A DNA stretch of 19,944 bases from JBNKZU01 sp050301795 (GTDB taxonomy: Bacteria; Pseudomonadota; Gammaproteobacteria; Thiohalomonadales; Thiohalomonadaceae), in assembly GCA_050301795.1 (NCBI GenBank), contig JBNKZU010000045.1, positions 1-19,944 on the forward strand. The letters are read 5' to 3'. Both the position numbers and the translations under genes were made by a program. The notes beneath the pieces were generated by a model. That model was not told the origin of the DNA, ran no database searches, and saw nothing but the letters and a program-made list of their open reading frames with translations. Positions 1 to 7,215 of this stretch are shown here, in pieces. Every line of letters starts with the position of its first letter. Positions within the stretch are counted from its first letter, which is position 1.

Positions 1-1390
1 TTGTGTTTCCTGCGCTATCTTCCAGAACAATGCCTCGTGACTGTAGTTCGTCACGAATTCGATCCGCTTCCGCCCAGTTTTTATCTGCTCTGGCCTGGTT
101 GCGGTCAATAATGAGCTGATCTATCTCGGCATCGTCATCACCCCCTTCGCCACCTTTGAGAAATGCCTCAGGATCACGCTGGAGTAACCCTAGCAGCTCT
201 CCAAACTCCTTTAGCAAAGCGGCAAAAGCAGCGGCTTCTTCAGGATTCTCAGTGCGATAGCGGTTGATTTGATGAGCCAGTTCAAACAGGAGTGCCAGCG
301 CCTCTGCGGTATTAAAATCATCGTCCATTGATCGATAGAGTTGCTCACGATATTTGTCAAAACGCTCACCTTGCGCCTCTCCTGCGCTATCGATATCACG
401 AAGTGCATTATAAAGTGTAGTGAGTGCCCCTTTGGCATGGTCGAGATGTTTATCTGAATAGTTTAATGGGCTGCGGTAGTGACTGGTCAGAATAAAGTAT
501 CGAATCACCTCGGCGTCATACTTTTCCAGAACCTCACGAATGGTAAAGAAGTTGCCCAACGATTTGGACATCTTCTCATCATCAACACGGACAAAGCCGT
601 TATGAAGCCAGTAGTTTACAAAACCACATCCGGTTGCCCCTTGTGATTGGGCAATCTCATTCTCATGATGCGGAAACTGAAGATCGCGTCCGCCACCATG
701 AATATCAAAATGGTTACCAAGACACTGGGTCGACATCGCTGAACACTCAATATGCCAACCTGGTCGACCATTACCCCACGGTGAACTCCAGTAAGGCTCG
801 CCTGGTTTTGCGGATTTCCAAAGCACAAAGTCGAGTGGGTCATCCTTATTAGGATCAACTGCGACACGCTCACCTGAGCGTAGTTCGTCTGGGTTTTTAC
901 CCGAAAGCTGGCCGTAGGGTTCGAATTGACTGACATCGTAATAGACATCGCCATTTTTAGCCTGATACGCGTAACCGTTGGTGATCAGATTGGCTATCAT
1001 CTCAATGATCTCATCCATGTGCTTTGTCGCTCTGGGCTGATCATTCGGCTCAAGCACCCCCAGCTTGTGGGCATCCTCCTCCATAAACTCGATATAGCGC
1101 TGAGTCAGCGCCTCAAACCCTTCACCATTCTCATTGGCGCGGGCGATGATCTTGTCGTCGATATCGGTAACATTGCGAATGTAGGTCACATGCGCCTTAC
1201 CATAGATCTTCATCAAATAACGATATATGAGGTCAAAGACCACTAACACACGAGCATGTCCAATATGGCAATAGTCATAGACTGTCATTCCACAAACATA
1301 CATACGAACATTTTCAGGATCGATGGGTTTGAATTGCTCTTTGCGTTTAGTTAGCGAGTTATGAACTTTTAGATCGTGCGTGTAGGTCAT
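1..1390 (-). CDS. cysS: Cysteinyl-tRNA synthetase, 3' end cut by window edge
   Basis: Class Ia aminoacyl-tRNA synthetase that charges tRNA-Cys with cysteine in the cytoplasm. Translating the minus strand from the ATG at 1388-1390 gives 463 uninterrupted codons to the left edge, ending in ...GIVLEDSAGNT. The E. coli enzyme is 461 residues and ends shortly after the equivalent point, so only about four residues are missing. Visible hallmarks are the HIGH signature at residues 42-45, KMSKS at 273-277, and the zinc ligands Cys33, Cys216, His241 and Glu245 (the last two in HHENE). The C-terminal DALR-like helical domain follows. The Shine-Dalgarno sequence before the ATG is weak. The gene is divergent from the cyclophilin/lpxH genes, the arrangement known in E. 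coli (cysS against ppiB-lpxH). Family assignment is essentially certain. Confidence 0.97.
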   Translation of the reverse strand, partial: MTYTHDLKVHNSLTKRKEQFKPIDPENVRMYVCGMTVYDYCHIGHARVLVVFDLIYRYLMKIYGKAHVTYIRNVTDIDDKIIARANENGEGFEALTQRYIEFMEEDAHKLGVLEPNDQPRATKHMDEIIEMIANLITNGYAYQAKNGDVYYDVSQFEPYGQLSGKNPDELRSGERVAVDPNKDDPLDFVLWKSAKPGEPYWSSPWGNGRPGWHIECSAMSTQCLGNHFDIHGGGRDLQFPHHENEIAQSQGATGCGFVNYWLHNGFVRVDDEKMSKSLGNFFTIREVLEKYDAEVIRYFILTSHYRSPLNYSDKHLDHAKGALTTLYNALRDIDSAGEAQGERFDKYREQLYRSMDDDFNTAEALALLFELAHQINRYRTENPEEAAAFAALLKEFGELLGLLQRDPEAFLKGGEGGDDDAEIDQLIIDRNQARADKNWAEADRIRDELQSRGIVLEDSAGNT

Positions 1391-1470
1391 CTGATTTCTT
1401 TATTGGCGTTCCTTTAACAAGGAGGGAATGGTAAACGATTGTGCCTATAACAATAAAGTCACAACATTGA

Positions 1471-1500
1471 ATAATTCTGTATTAATCGGTTGAGTGTAAA
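1471..1500 (-). promoter_or_regulatory. Candidate sigma-70 promoter for cysS
   Basis: On the minus strand TTTACA (1495-1500, five of six to TTGACA) is followed after 18 bp by AATTAT (1471-1476, four of six to TATAAT). Transcription would start near 1464 and leave a leader of about 75 nt before cysS. The gap between the divergent genes (1391-1595) must hold promoters in both directions. For the rightward side the best I see is a lone TATCAT at 1558-1563 without a convincing -35. No attenuator, T-box or clear operator is visible. Weak, motif-only evidence. Confidence 0.35.
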
Positions 1501-1595
1501 TCTGTAGATCATCGGCATCATTTCACGCAATCCCTTTTTTATCCTCGCGCTAACCTTTATCATTAGCACTTTCTGACAAAATCTATGGAATTCGT

Positions 1596-2174
1596 ATGAT
1601 TAAGCACTTTTTAAAGATCCTCGTTGTGACATTTGCCATCGTTTCGGTATCTCATGCCAGCGACACTAAAAATCCAAGAGTCGAGATGGAAACCTCTATG
1701 GGTAATATCACCATAGTGCTTTTTGCCGACAAGGCTCCTGTCAGTGTTGCCAATTTTCTTAAGTATGTGGATTCAGGTTTCTATAATGGCACCATCTTTC
1801 ACCGTGTGATTGATGGGTTCATGATTCAGGGTGGTGGTTTTACAACCGATTTTGAAAAGAAAGAGACCGAAAAACCCATCATTAACGAAGCCGATAACAT
1901 GCTGAGAAATAATGTCGGAATGGTTGCAATGGCGCGTACCAGCGACCCCCACTCTGCCACATCCCAATTCTTCATTAATGTGAAAAACAACACCTCACTC
2001 GACTATCGGGAAAAAACCTTACGTGGTTGGGGTTATGCGGTCTTTGGGCGCGTTGTTCGAGGAATGGATGTGATTAAAAAGATAAAATCGGTCAAAACCG
2101 GTTCGTTTAAAGGCTACCGCGATGTTCCAGAGACTCAGGTGGTCATTAAATCAGTAAAACGTATTCCCCAGTAA
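1596..2174 (+). CDS. ppiA: Exported peptidyl-prolyl cis-trans isomerase (cyclophilin type)
   Basis: Cyclophilin that interconverts cis and trans peptidyl-proline bonds and so helps protein folding, here predicted in the periplasm. The 192-residue product begins with a classical signal peptide: Lys at positions 3 and 7, a hydrophobic core at 8-18, and a likely signal peptidase I cut after SHA at residue 21. The cyclophilin domain spans about residues 28-190, with the active-site FHRVIDGFMIQGGGF stretch at 68-82 (catalytic Arg70), then AMARTSDPHSATSQFFINV and GWGYAVFGRV. It starts at ATG 1596 with a weak GGA upstream. The next gene, 31 bp downstream, is a close paralogue without a signal peptide, suggesting tandem duplication with retargeting. 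The symbol is given by analogy to periplasmic PpiA of E. coli; function is secure, exact orthology less so. Confidence 0.92.
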   Translation: MIKHFLKILVVTFAIVSVSHASDTKNPRVEMETSMGNITIVLFADKAPVSVANFLKYVDSGFYNGTIFHRVIDGFMIQGGGFTTDFEKKETEKPIINEADNMLRNNVGMVAMARTSDPHSATSQFFINVKNNTSLDYREKTLRGWGYAVFGRVVRGMDVIKKIKSVKTGSFKGYRDVPETQVVIKSVKRIPQ

Positions 2175-2205
2175 TCTCATTACATAAACCAAATCAGGAT
2201 AAATA

Positions 2206-2700
2206 ATGATTAAATTAAACACCAACTTCGGCACCATCTCCATTGAACTGGATCATGAAAAAGCTCCGATAACTGCGGCAAACTTTAAACAGTATGTTCG
2301 TGATGGGTTTTATGATGGCACGATCTTTCACCGCGTGATTAACGGTTTTATGATTCAAGGCGGTGGCATGACTTCGGGAATGCAGGAGAAACCAACCCGT
2401 GAGTCGATTCAAAACGAAGCCGATAATGGACTTTCAAACAAGGTTGGAACCATCGCAATGGCACGTACAATGGATCCGCATTCAGCCTCTGCACAATTCT
2501 TTATCAATGTAAGCAACAACACCTTCCTTGATCACTCAAGCAAAACGCCTGATGGATGGGGTTATGCCGTTTTCGGTGAAGTCACTGATGGTATGGATGT
2601 GGTTGAAAAGATCAAAGCTGTTCCAACTGGCAATGCCGGATACCATTCAGATGTGCCTGAAGAGGATGTCATTATTGAATCGGCTGAGATCGTTGAGTAA
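2206..2700 (+). CDS. ppiB: Cytosolic peptidyl-prolyl cis-trans isomerase B
   Basis: Cytoplasmic cyclophilin that catalyses prolyl isomerisation during protein folding. The 164-residue length equals E. coli PpiB. The active-site stretch FHRVINGFMIQGGG lies at residues 41-54, with the catalytic Arg at position 43 as in E. coli PpiB. AMARTMDPHSASAQFFINV and GWGYAVFGEV complete the fold. There is no signal peptide: the protein starts directly with the first beta strand (MIKLNTNFGTISIEL). An AGGAT ribosome-binding site precedes the ATG. It is followed after 9 bp by lpxH, matching the ppiB-lpxH pair of E. coli beside cysS, so it is probably co-transcribed with both neighbours. Confidence 0.95.
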   Translation: MIKLNTNFGTISIELDHEKAPITAANFKQYVRDGFYDGTIFHRVINGFMIQGGGMTSGMQEKPTRESIQNEADNGLSNKVGTIAMARTMDPHSASAQFFINVSNNTFLDHSSKTPDGWGYAVFGEVTDGMDVVEKIKAVPTGNAGYHSDVPEEDVIIESAEIVE

Positions 2701-2709
2701 TACCACACG

Positions 2710-3438
2710 ATGAATCAGCAAGTTGTCGGTTTTATCGCCGACTTACATCTGACACCACAACAGCCGCAGATCATGCGGCTGTTTACTCAGATGCTTGCCA
2801 ACCCACCCAAGATGTCGAGCCTCTATATATTGGGCGATCTTTTTGAATACTGGATTGGTGATGATGCCTATGACCATGGCTATCAACCGGTGATTGATGC
2901 GCTATCCAGTGCCAGTACAAAAGGACTTGATATCGCAATTATGCATGGCAACCGAGATTTCTTAATTGGTACTGACTTTGTTGAGCAATGTGGCTGTCGC
3001 TTGATTGATAACGATAGTGTTATTGAAATCGACGGCTCAAGGGTACTCATTACTCATGGCGATCTACTGTGTAGTGATGATTCAGATTATCTGAATCTCT
3101 ATAACACTATCCGTACAGATGAGTGGAAAAAGGAGTTTTTATCAAAAGGTGCTAACGAACGGATTGCCTTTGCTGAACAACTGCGTCAAAAGAGTAAAGA
3201 TGAGATCGCAAAAAAGCGCTATAGCGATCTTGATGTTAATCAGCAAACCGTTGAATCAACCCTTGAACGGTTTCAGGTTGATATTCTGATACACGGGCAC
3301 ACTCACAAACAGAACATCCATCATTTCGGGAACAAAACACGATATGTGCTAGGTGACTGGAAGACTGAAAAAGGCAACATCCTTCTTTTCAGTGACGCAA
3401 AGGGTCAGTTTGTTGATGTGGTAGATAATCGGAATTAA
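2710..3438 (+). CDS. lpxH: UDP-2,3-diacylglucosamine pyrophosphatase
   Basis: Calcineurin-like metallophosphoesterase that hydrolyses UDP-2,3-diacylglucosamine to lipid X and UMP, the fourth step of lipid A synthesis at the inner face of the inner membrane. The 242-residue product carries the full set of motifs for the di-manganese site: ADLHL at 10-14 (Asp11, His13), GDLFEYWIGDD at 42-52 (Asp43), GNRDF at 80-84 (Asn81, Arg82), THGD at 115-118 (His116) and HGHTH at 195-199. GDLFEYWIGDD is characteristic of LpxH rather than of general phosphoesterases. It lies 9 bp after ppiB and is likely in the same transcript. The 56 bp between its stop and the convergent DUF455 gene show no clear terminator hairpin. 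Confidence 0.96.
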   Translation: MNQQVVGFIADLHLTPQQPQIMRLFTQMLANPPKMSSLYILGDLFEYWIGDDAYDHGYQPVIDALSSASTKGLDIAIMHGNRDFLIGTDFVEQCGCRLIDNDSVIEIDGSRVLITHGDLLCSDDSDYLNLYNTIRTDEWKKEFLSKGANERIAFAEQLRQKSKDEIAKKRYSDLDVNQQTVESTLERFQVDILIHGHTHKQNIHHFGNKTRYVLGDWKTEKGNILLFSDAKGQFVDVVDNRN

Positions 3439-3494
3439 ATAGCTCTTCACAACTTCAACCCTATCCACCCAGAAAATGGTGTAACGAATCTAAA

Positions 3495-4298
3495 TTAACC
3501 AATCCCTTCTAAATAACTAATTTCAGCTTCACTAAACCCAGCCTGTTTGCGTGCTTGAAAATGAAAAGGCGGGCGAAGTGGTGTCATCATATACTCATCA
3601 AGAAGTTCCTGATATTTCTGCTCAAAATTGATATTCCGCTGTTTACATAGATATCGAAACCAACGATCACCTATCGCAACATGCCCAACCTCATCATGCA
3701 GAATAATATCAAGCAGTGTTGCACCATTTTCATCACCTACTGATTGCAACTTCTGCTTTATCATAGGATTGACGTCAAGCCCCCTTGCTTCAAGACATCT
3801 CGGCACCAGTGCCATTCGAACAATCGGATCAAACGCGGTCTTTTGCGCCATCTCCCACAAACCATTGTGTGCAGGAAAGCTACCATAATCGTAGCCAGTC
3901 ATACGAAGATGAGCGCGCATCAATGTAAAGTGATAGGCCTCCTCCTCTGCGACTTGAATCCAGTCTGCATAGAAATCGTCTGGCATGTTTCTAAAACGGT
4001 AGGCCGCATCAAGCGCAAGATTGATTGCATTAAACTCAATATGAGTTATTGCATGAAATAGAATGGCTCTTCCTTCTGCGGTGTTGGGTTTGCGCTGAGG
4101 AAGATCCTTTGGTTTAACGAGTTCCGGTTTTTGCGGCCTGCCCGGATCAGTGATCGGCATCACCTCATCGTTATGATAAAACATCAACTCACCTTTACGC
4201 AGTTGATTGGCAAGCCGATGAACTAAAATCACCTTCTCATCGGGATCATTTGTATCAAGAGATACTTTAACCTGATCAAAGAAGCGGTTTATACTCAT
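3495..4298 (-). CDS. DUF455 family ferritin-like protein
   Basis: Member of the DUF455 family (PF04305), predicted from its motifs to be a ferritin-like four-helix protein with a carboxylate-bridged di-metal site; no established reaction is known to me. The 267-residue product shows helix motifs rich in Glu and His at regular spacing: HITHIEF-type residues around His86/Glu88, AEEEAYHF at 117-124, CLEARGLD at 168-175 and LHDEVGHVAIGD near 200-211. These could supply the metal ligands (Glu88, Glu120, His123, Glu170, Glu203, His206). It has no signal peptide or membrane segment, so it should be cytoplasmic. The start codon (4296-4298) shares two bases with the ATG of the divergent SET ORF. An AGGG lies about 13 nt upstream of this start. 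Family call is strong; function is unknown. Confidence 0.88.
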   Translation of the reverse strand: MSINRFFDQVKVSLDTNDPDEKVILVHRLANQLRKGELMFYHNDEVMPITDPGRPQKPELVKPKDLPQRKPNTAEGRAILFHAITHIEFNAINLALDAAYRFRNMPDDFYADWIQVAEEEAYHFTLMRAHLRMTGYDYGSFPAHNGLWEMAQKTAFDPIVRMALVPRCLEARGLDVNPMIKQKLQSVGDENGATLLDIILHDEVGHVAIGDRWFRYLCKQRNINFEQKYQELLDEYMMTPLRPPFHFQARKQAGFSEAEISYLEGIG

Positions 4299-4668
4299 GT
4301 TATTGAATTACCCTGATTTAACAATGGTATCTATGATGACTGATGATAAGGCGTTAAAAAAGCTATTTTATGTAGAAGATTCAAAAATTCACGGCAAAGG
4401 CCTTTTTGCAAAAAAGATGATCTCAAAAGGCACCTATCTTGGAAGCTATCATGGACCGAAAACAAAAAAGAATGGAATGTATGTTTTATGGGTTGATGAA
4501 GGTGATGGCGAGTGGATTGGGTGCAATGGTAAAAACCTGCTTCGCTATATCAATCATAACAACAAACCTTGTGCTGAGTTTGATGGCTTGGAACTTTATG
4601 CTCTGCGTACGATTAAACCGGGACAAGAGATCACAATACACTATGGAGATGATTGCGGATTTGACTAA
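4297..4668 (+). CDS. Small SET-domain protein (putative protein-lysine methyltransferase)
   Basis: A stand-alone SET domain of 123 residues or less, predicted to transfer methyl from S-adenosylmethionine to a protein lysine; the substrate is unknown. SET motifs are in order: SKIHGKGLFAKKMISKG at 29-45 (the N-terminal AdoMet-contacting GxG region), RYINHNNKPCAEF at 83-95 (the NH core motif) and PGQEITIHYG at 108-117 (the C-terminal tyrosine motif). No post-SET cysteine cluster or other domain is present. The ATG at 4297 gives the longest frame but sits inside the divergent gene's start. ATGs at 4324, 4333 or 4336 are plausible true starts, because the conserved domain begins only after residue 22. 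The 3' end overlaps the glycerate kinase antisense by 38 bp. Confidence 0.82.
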   Translation: MLLNYPDLTMVSMMTDDKALKKLFYVEDSKIHGKGLFAKKMISKGTYLGSYHGPKTKKNGMYVLWVDEGDGEWIGCNGKNLLRYINHNNKPCAEFDGLELYALRTIKPGQEITIHYGDDCGFD

Positions 4669-5914
4669 GCCACTTTTGGCACATTGCCTCATCTCCTTTG
4701 ATTGCGATCATCAAATCCATCACATTAGTTCCGGTTGGACCTGTTTGGATCAGATCCCCGCTTTGTTCAAGAAACTCTCCTGAATCAGCAAGTAGAATTG
4801 AGATTAATGGGTCTTCGCCTTCGACTTCACCACGATAGATTGTTTTACCATCAACTATCGCACCTGCATCCATGCCAGTTCCATCACTACCATCTGTACC
4901 ACACGCCAAAAAAGTTATCCGAGGCTCCATCTCGATCGCAACTGCGATAGATAACGCCAATGTTTGGCACCTTCCCCCTCGTCCCGGATTATCAGGAAGC
5001 TTAACCGTGGTTTCGCCACCCCAGATATAGACACCATCCTCCCCTGTTATTACGGTTTCAAAGAGATGATGGCTCACCTTAATAACGTCACCTTGAATAG
5101 GCGATTGCTGCCTATAGTAAGGGATGCCGGCTTTTTCGAGTCGCCTTTCAATCGATTCGATCGCCATTGCGTTATCTGCAATGATTCGATGCGCAATACT
5201 CTTAAAGCTTGGTTTATAGGCTAATGGCGATATCTCTGGTGAGAGTTTGATTAACTCGGAATACTCTTCAGAATCAAGCGCTAACTCTTTCTTGGAATGG
5301 TGCACGGTCATTCCTGATCCAATGGTCTTTATCTCATTATCAGGAACATCAGAGATCAACAGCACCTCCGTTCGCCTACCTTTAATGAACTTGGCTAATC
5401 TTCCCCCTTTGATTAAGGATGAACGCTTACGAAACAGATTAATGGTTTCGATAGCATAACCAGAAGAGAGCAATGTCGTGTTTAATTGTGCCAGATCAGA
5501 CTTGGTAAACGATTCAGGAAGCGACTCAACAAGTGACGAGGTTCCACCTGAGATTAATAATAGAAGATCGCACTTATTCGGCAGCTTGCTGATAAATTCG
5601 ATTAAACGATGACCCGCAGCAATTGATGTAGCATCTGGAATTGGGTGACTGCTTTCAATTACCTCAAACGGCCAATCACGTGGGTTGTGATCGCTATATC
5701 CATTTTTTGTGATTACCAGTCCATCATAGGTTTTATCACCTAAGGTATTGTAGGCTCCCGTTGCCATCGCCATTGCGGCCTTTCCGACAGCAACGATCGC
5801 AACAGGTTGTTTGAATTTTATTTGAGCTAATGCACTTTTTACGCACTGCTCTCCATTTACAGACAATAAGGCACTATGAAAGAGATCTAATAATAGCTTC
5901 CTTGCAGCAGACAC
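4631..5914 (-). CDS. Glycerate kinase of the MOFRL/GckA type
   Basis: Phosphorylates D-glycerate using ATP; this family (DUF4147 plus MOFRL domains, also called GckA or TtuD type) is generally reported to give 2-phosphoglycerate. The 427-residue product has an N-terminal domain with AVGKAAMAMA near 42-51, SSHPIPDATS and ISGGTSSLVESLP. The C-terminal MOFRL domain has GRGGRCQTLAL at about 311-321, GTDGSDGTGMDAGAIVDG at about 338-355 and TGPTGTNVMDL at about 392-402. It starts with GTG at 5912-5914, sharing one base with the metZ stop (TAGTG). No strong ribosome-binding site is seen, which fits translational coupling. It is therefore expected to be read from the metZ transcript. The C-terminus overlaps the SET gene antisense. 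Annotated elsewhere as glycerate 2-kinase or hydroxypyruvate reductase; I favour kinase. Confidence 0.9.
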   Translation of the reverse strand: MSAARKLLLDLFHSALLSVNGEQCVKSALAQIKFKQPVAIVAVGKAAMAMATGAYNTLGDKTYDGLVITKNGYSDHNPRDWPFEVIESSHPIPDATSIAAGHRLIEFISKLPNKCDLLLLISGGTSSLVESLPESFTKSDLAQLNTTLLSSGYAIETINLFRKRSSLIKGGRLAKFIKGRRTEVLLISDVPDNEIKTIGSGMTVHHSKKELALDSEEYSELIKLSPEISPLAYKPSFKSIAHRIIADNAMAIESIERRLEKAGIPYYRQQSPIQGDVIKVSHHLFETVITGEDGVYIWGGETTVKLPDNPGRGGRCQTLALSIAVAIEMEPRITFLACGTDGSDGTGMDAGAIVDGKTIYRGEVEGEDPLISILLADSGEFLEQSGDLIQTGPTGTNVMDLMIAIKGDEAMCQKWLSQIRNHLHSVL

Positions 5915-7092
5915 TACTGACCCAAACCGCGTTTTAGGTCATTAATAATATCCACTGGATCTTCAAGACCTACCGATACTCTAAGCATTCCTTCTCCTAT
6001 ACCTGATGAGCGTCGCTCATCATCACTAAGTCGACCATGAGTGGTCGTTGCCGGGTGTGTAATTGTCGATTTGGTATCACCGAGATTTGCAGTGATTGAG
6101 ATCATACGGGTGCTATCAACAACATGCCATGCAGCATCGCGACCACCATTCACTTCGAATGCAACAATACCACCAAAACCTTTCTGCTGCTCGCTTGCGA
6201 GTTTGTGATGGGGATGACTCGCTAATCCAGGATAGTAGACTCTGGATACAGTCGGTTGTTGCTCAAGCCATTGCGCAACCTTTAATGCGCTTTGACAGTG
6301 ACGCTCCATACGTAGTTGTAATGTCTCTAAACCCTTGAGAAAGATCCACGCATTAAACGGACTCATCGTTGGACCGGCCGTTCTTAAAAAACCATAAACC
6401 GGCTCAAGCAGCTCATGACCACCAACAACCGCACCACCAACAGCACGACCCTGCCCATCCAGATATTTTGTTGCAGAGTGGATCACGATATCAGCACCTA
6501 GTTTAAGTGGACGCTGAAGTGCAGGTGTCGATAAACAGTTATCAACAACCAGCAATACACCCTTCGATTTTGCCAGTTTTGCCAAGCGAGTAATATCAAC
6601 GACCTCGGCCAATGGGTTTGACGGTGTTTCCAGAAACAGGATCTTCGTGCTTGAGAGGATCGAGGATTCCCATCCTTGATAATCACTCAAATCAACATAG
6701 GTCGTTGAGATATCAAACTTTGAAAAGATGTTATTAAATAACATCGTAGTTGAACCGAAGATGGAACGTGATGAGACAATATGGTCTCCTGCCTTTAGTA
6801 GTCCGAGGCAGGTAGAAAGAATTGCAGCCATACCTGAACTGGTTGCAACACAACGCTCACCCCCCTCCATTGCTGCCAAGCGCTCTTCAAATGCGCTAAC
6901 GGTTGGATTAGTAAACCTGGAATAGATGTTTCCCTCTTGCTGACCACTGAAACGCTCAGCCGCTTGTGCCGCAGATTTAAAGGTAAAGCTGGATGTCGGA
7001 AAGATAGGTTCACTATGCTCCCCTTCATTCGTACGGTGTATTCCGGCACGAATAGCGATTGTTTCTAAACCTGACTCATCCCAATTATTCAT
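5914..7092 (-). CDS. metZ: O-succinylhomoserine sulfhydrylase
   Basis: PLP-dependent enzyme of the Cys/Met metabolism family that makes homocysteine directly from O-succinylhomoserine and sulfide in methionine synthesis. The 392-residue product contains YSRFTNPT (phosphate contact), ATSSGMAAI, ETPSNPLAEVVDI and the Schiff-base lysine Lys209 within HSATKYLDGQGRAVGG. The DGQGR sequence after the lysine, together with the position next to purF as in Pseudomonas, favours MetZ over cystathionine gamma-synthase (MetB) or O-acetylhomoserine sulfhydrylase. The ATG has AAAGAG about 8 nt upstream. The 156 bp between purF and metZ hold a candidate promoter, a SAM-II riboswitch and a terminator, so expression is probably switched off by SAM, the end product. 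The stop overlaps the next gene. Confidence 0.94.
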   Translation of the reverse strand: MNNWDESGLETIAIRAGIHRTNEGEHSEPIFPTSSFTFKSAAQAAERFSGQQEGNIYSRFTNPTVSAFEERLAAMEGGERCVATSSGMAAILSTCLGLLKAGDHIVSSRSIFGSTTMLFNNIFSKFDISTTYVDLSDYQGWESSILSSTKILFLETPSNPLAEVVDITRLAKLAKSKGVLLVVDNCLSTPALQRPLKLGADIVIHSATKYLDGQGRAVGGAVVGGHELLEPVYGFLRTAGPTMSPFNAWIFLKGLETLQLRMERHCQSALKVAQWLEQQPTVSRVYYPGLASHPHHKLASEQQKGFGGIVAFEVNGGRDAAWHVVDSTRMISITANLGDTKSTITHPATTTHGRLSDDERRSSGIGEGMLRVSVGLEDPVDIINDLKRGLGQ

Positions 7093-7114
7093 TACTGCTA
7101 CTCTTTTTTAGACG

Positions 7115-7148
7115 AAAAAAAACCCGCTTAGCAATGGCTAAAAGCAGG
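7115..7148 (-). terminator. Rho-independent terminator, expression platform of the metZ riboswitch
   Basis: On the minus strand CCUGC (7148-7144) pairs with GCGGG (7127-7123) and UUAGC (7141-7137) pairs with GCUAA (7132-7128). The loop is CAUU and a two-base UU bulge (7143-7142) lies on the 5' arm. Eight U residues (7122-7115) follow directly. This is a textbook intrinsic terminator placed between the SAM-II aptamer and the metZ start 22 nt downstream. Its 5' arm segment UUUAGCC (7142-7136) is also the exact complement of GGCUAAA (7166-7160) in the aptamer, so its formation should depend on ligand. Confidence 0.88.
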
Positions 7149-7153
7149 TCTTA

Positions 7154-7209
7154 CCCCTCTTTAGCCGAATTTATAATGCGTCCGCAAGCTGAGTTCTCAA
7201 ATCGACGCA
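7154..7209 (-). ncRNA. SAM-II (metA-motif) riboswitch aptamer upstream of metZ
   Basis: RNA that binds S-adenosylmethionine and controls the downstream methionine gene. On the minus strand a perfect six-pair stem P1 forms between UGCGUC (7209-7204) and GACGCA (7182-7177). The loop opens with GAUUUGA and continues to GCUUGCG; after P1 come UUAUAAAUUC and then GGCUAAAGAGG. This order (P1 5' strand, GAUUU, UUGC, P1 3' strand, AU-rich linker, GCUAAA tail) is the SAM-II consensus as I recall it for metX and metA leaders. A plausible pseudoknot P2 pairs loop CUC and AGC (within ACUCAGCU) with tail GAG and GCU. The gene downstream is metZ, the expected kind of target. It was recognised by eye, not by a covariance model. 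Confidence 0.85.
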
Positions 7210-7215
7210 GATCAA

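Noticed and set aside
616..1246. Open frames at 616-954 (minus) and 926-1246 (plus)
   Set aside because: Both lie in other frames of cysS, whose translation is continuous with all catalytic motifs.
1427..1480. Possible tiny ORF after AAGGAGGG on the plus strand between cysS and the first cyclophilin
   Set aside because: Only about 16 codons, and the ribosome-binding sequence almost touches the ATG, leaving too little spacing. It resembles no known leader peptide.
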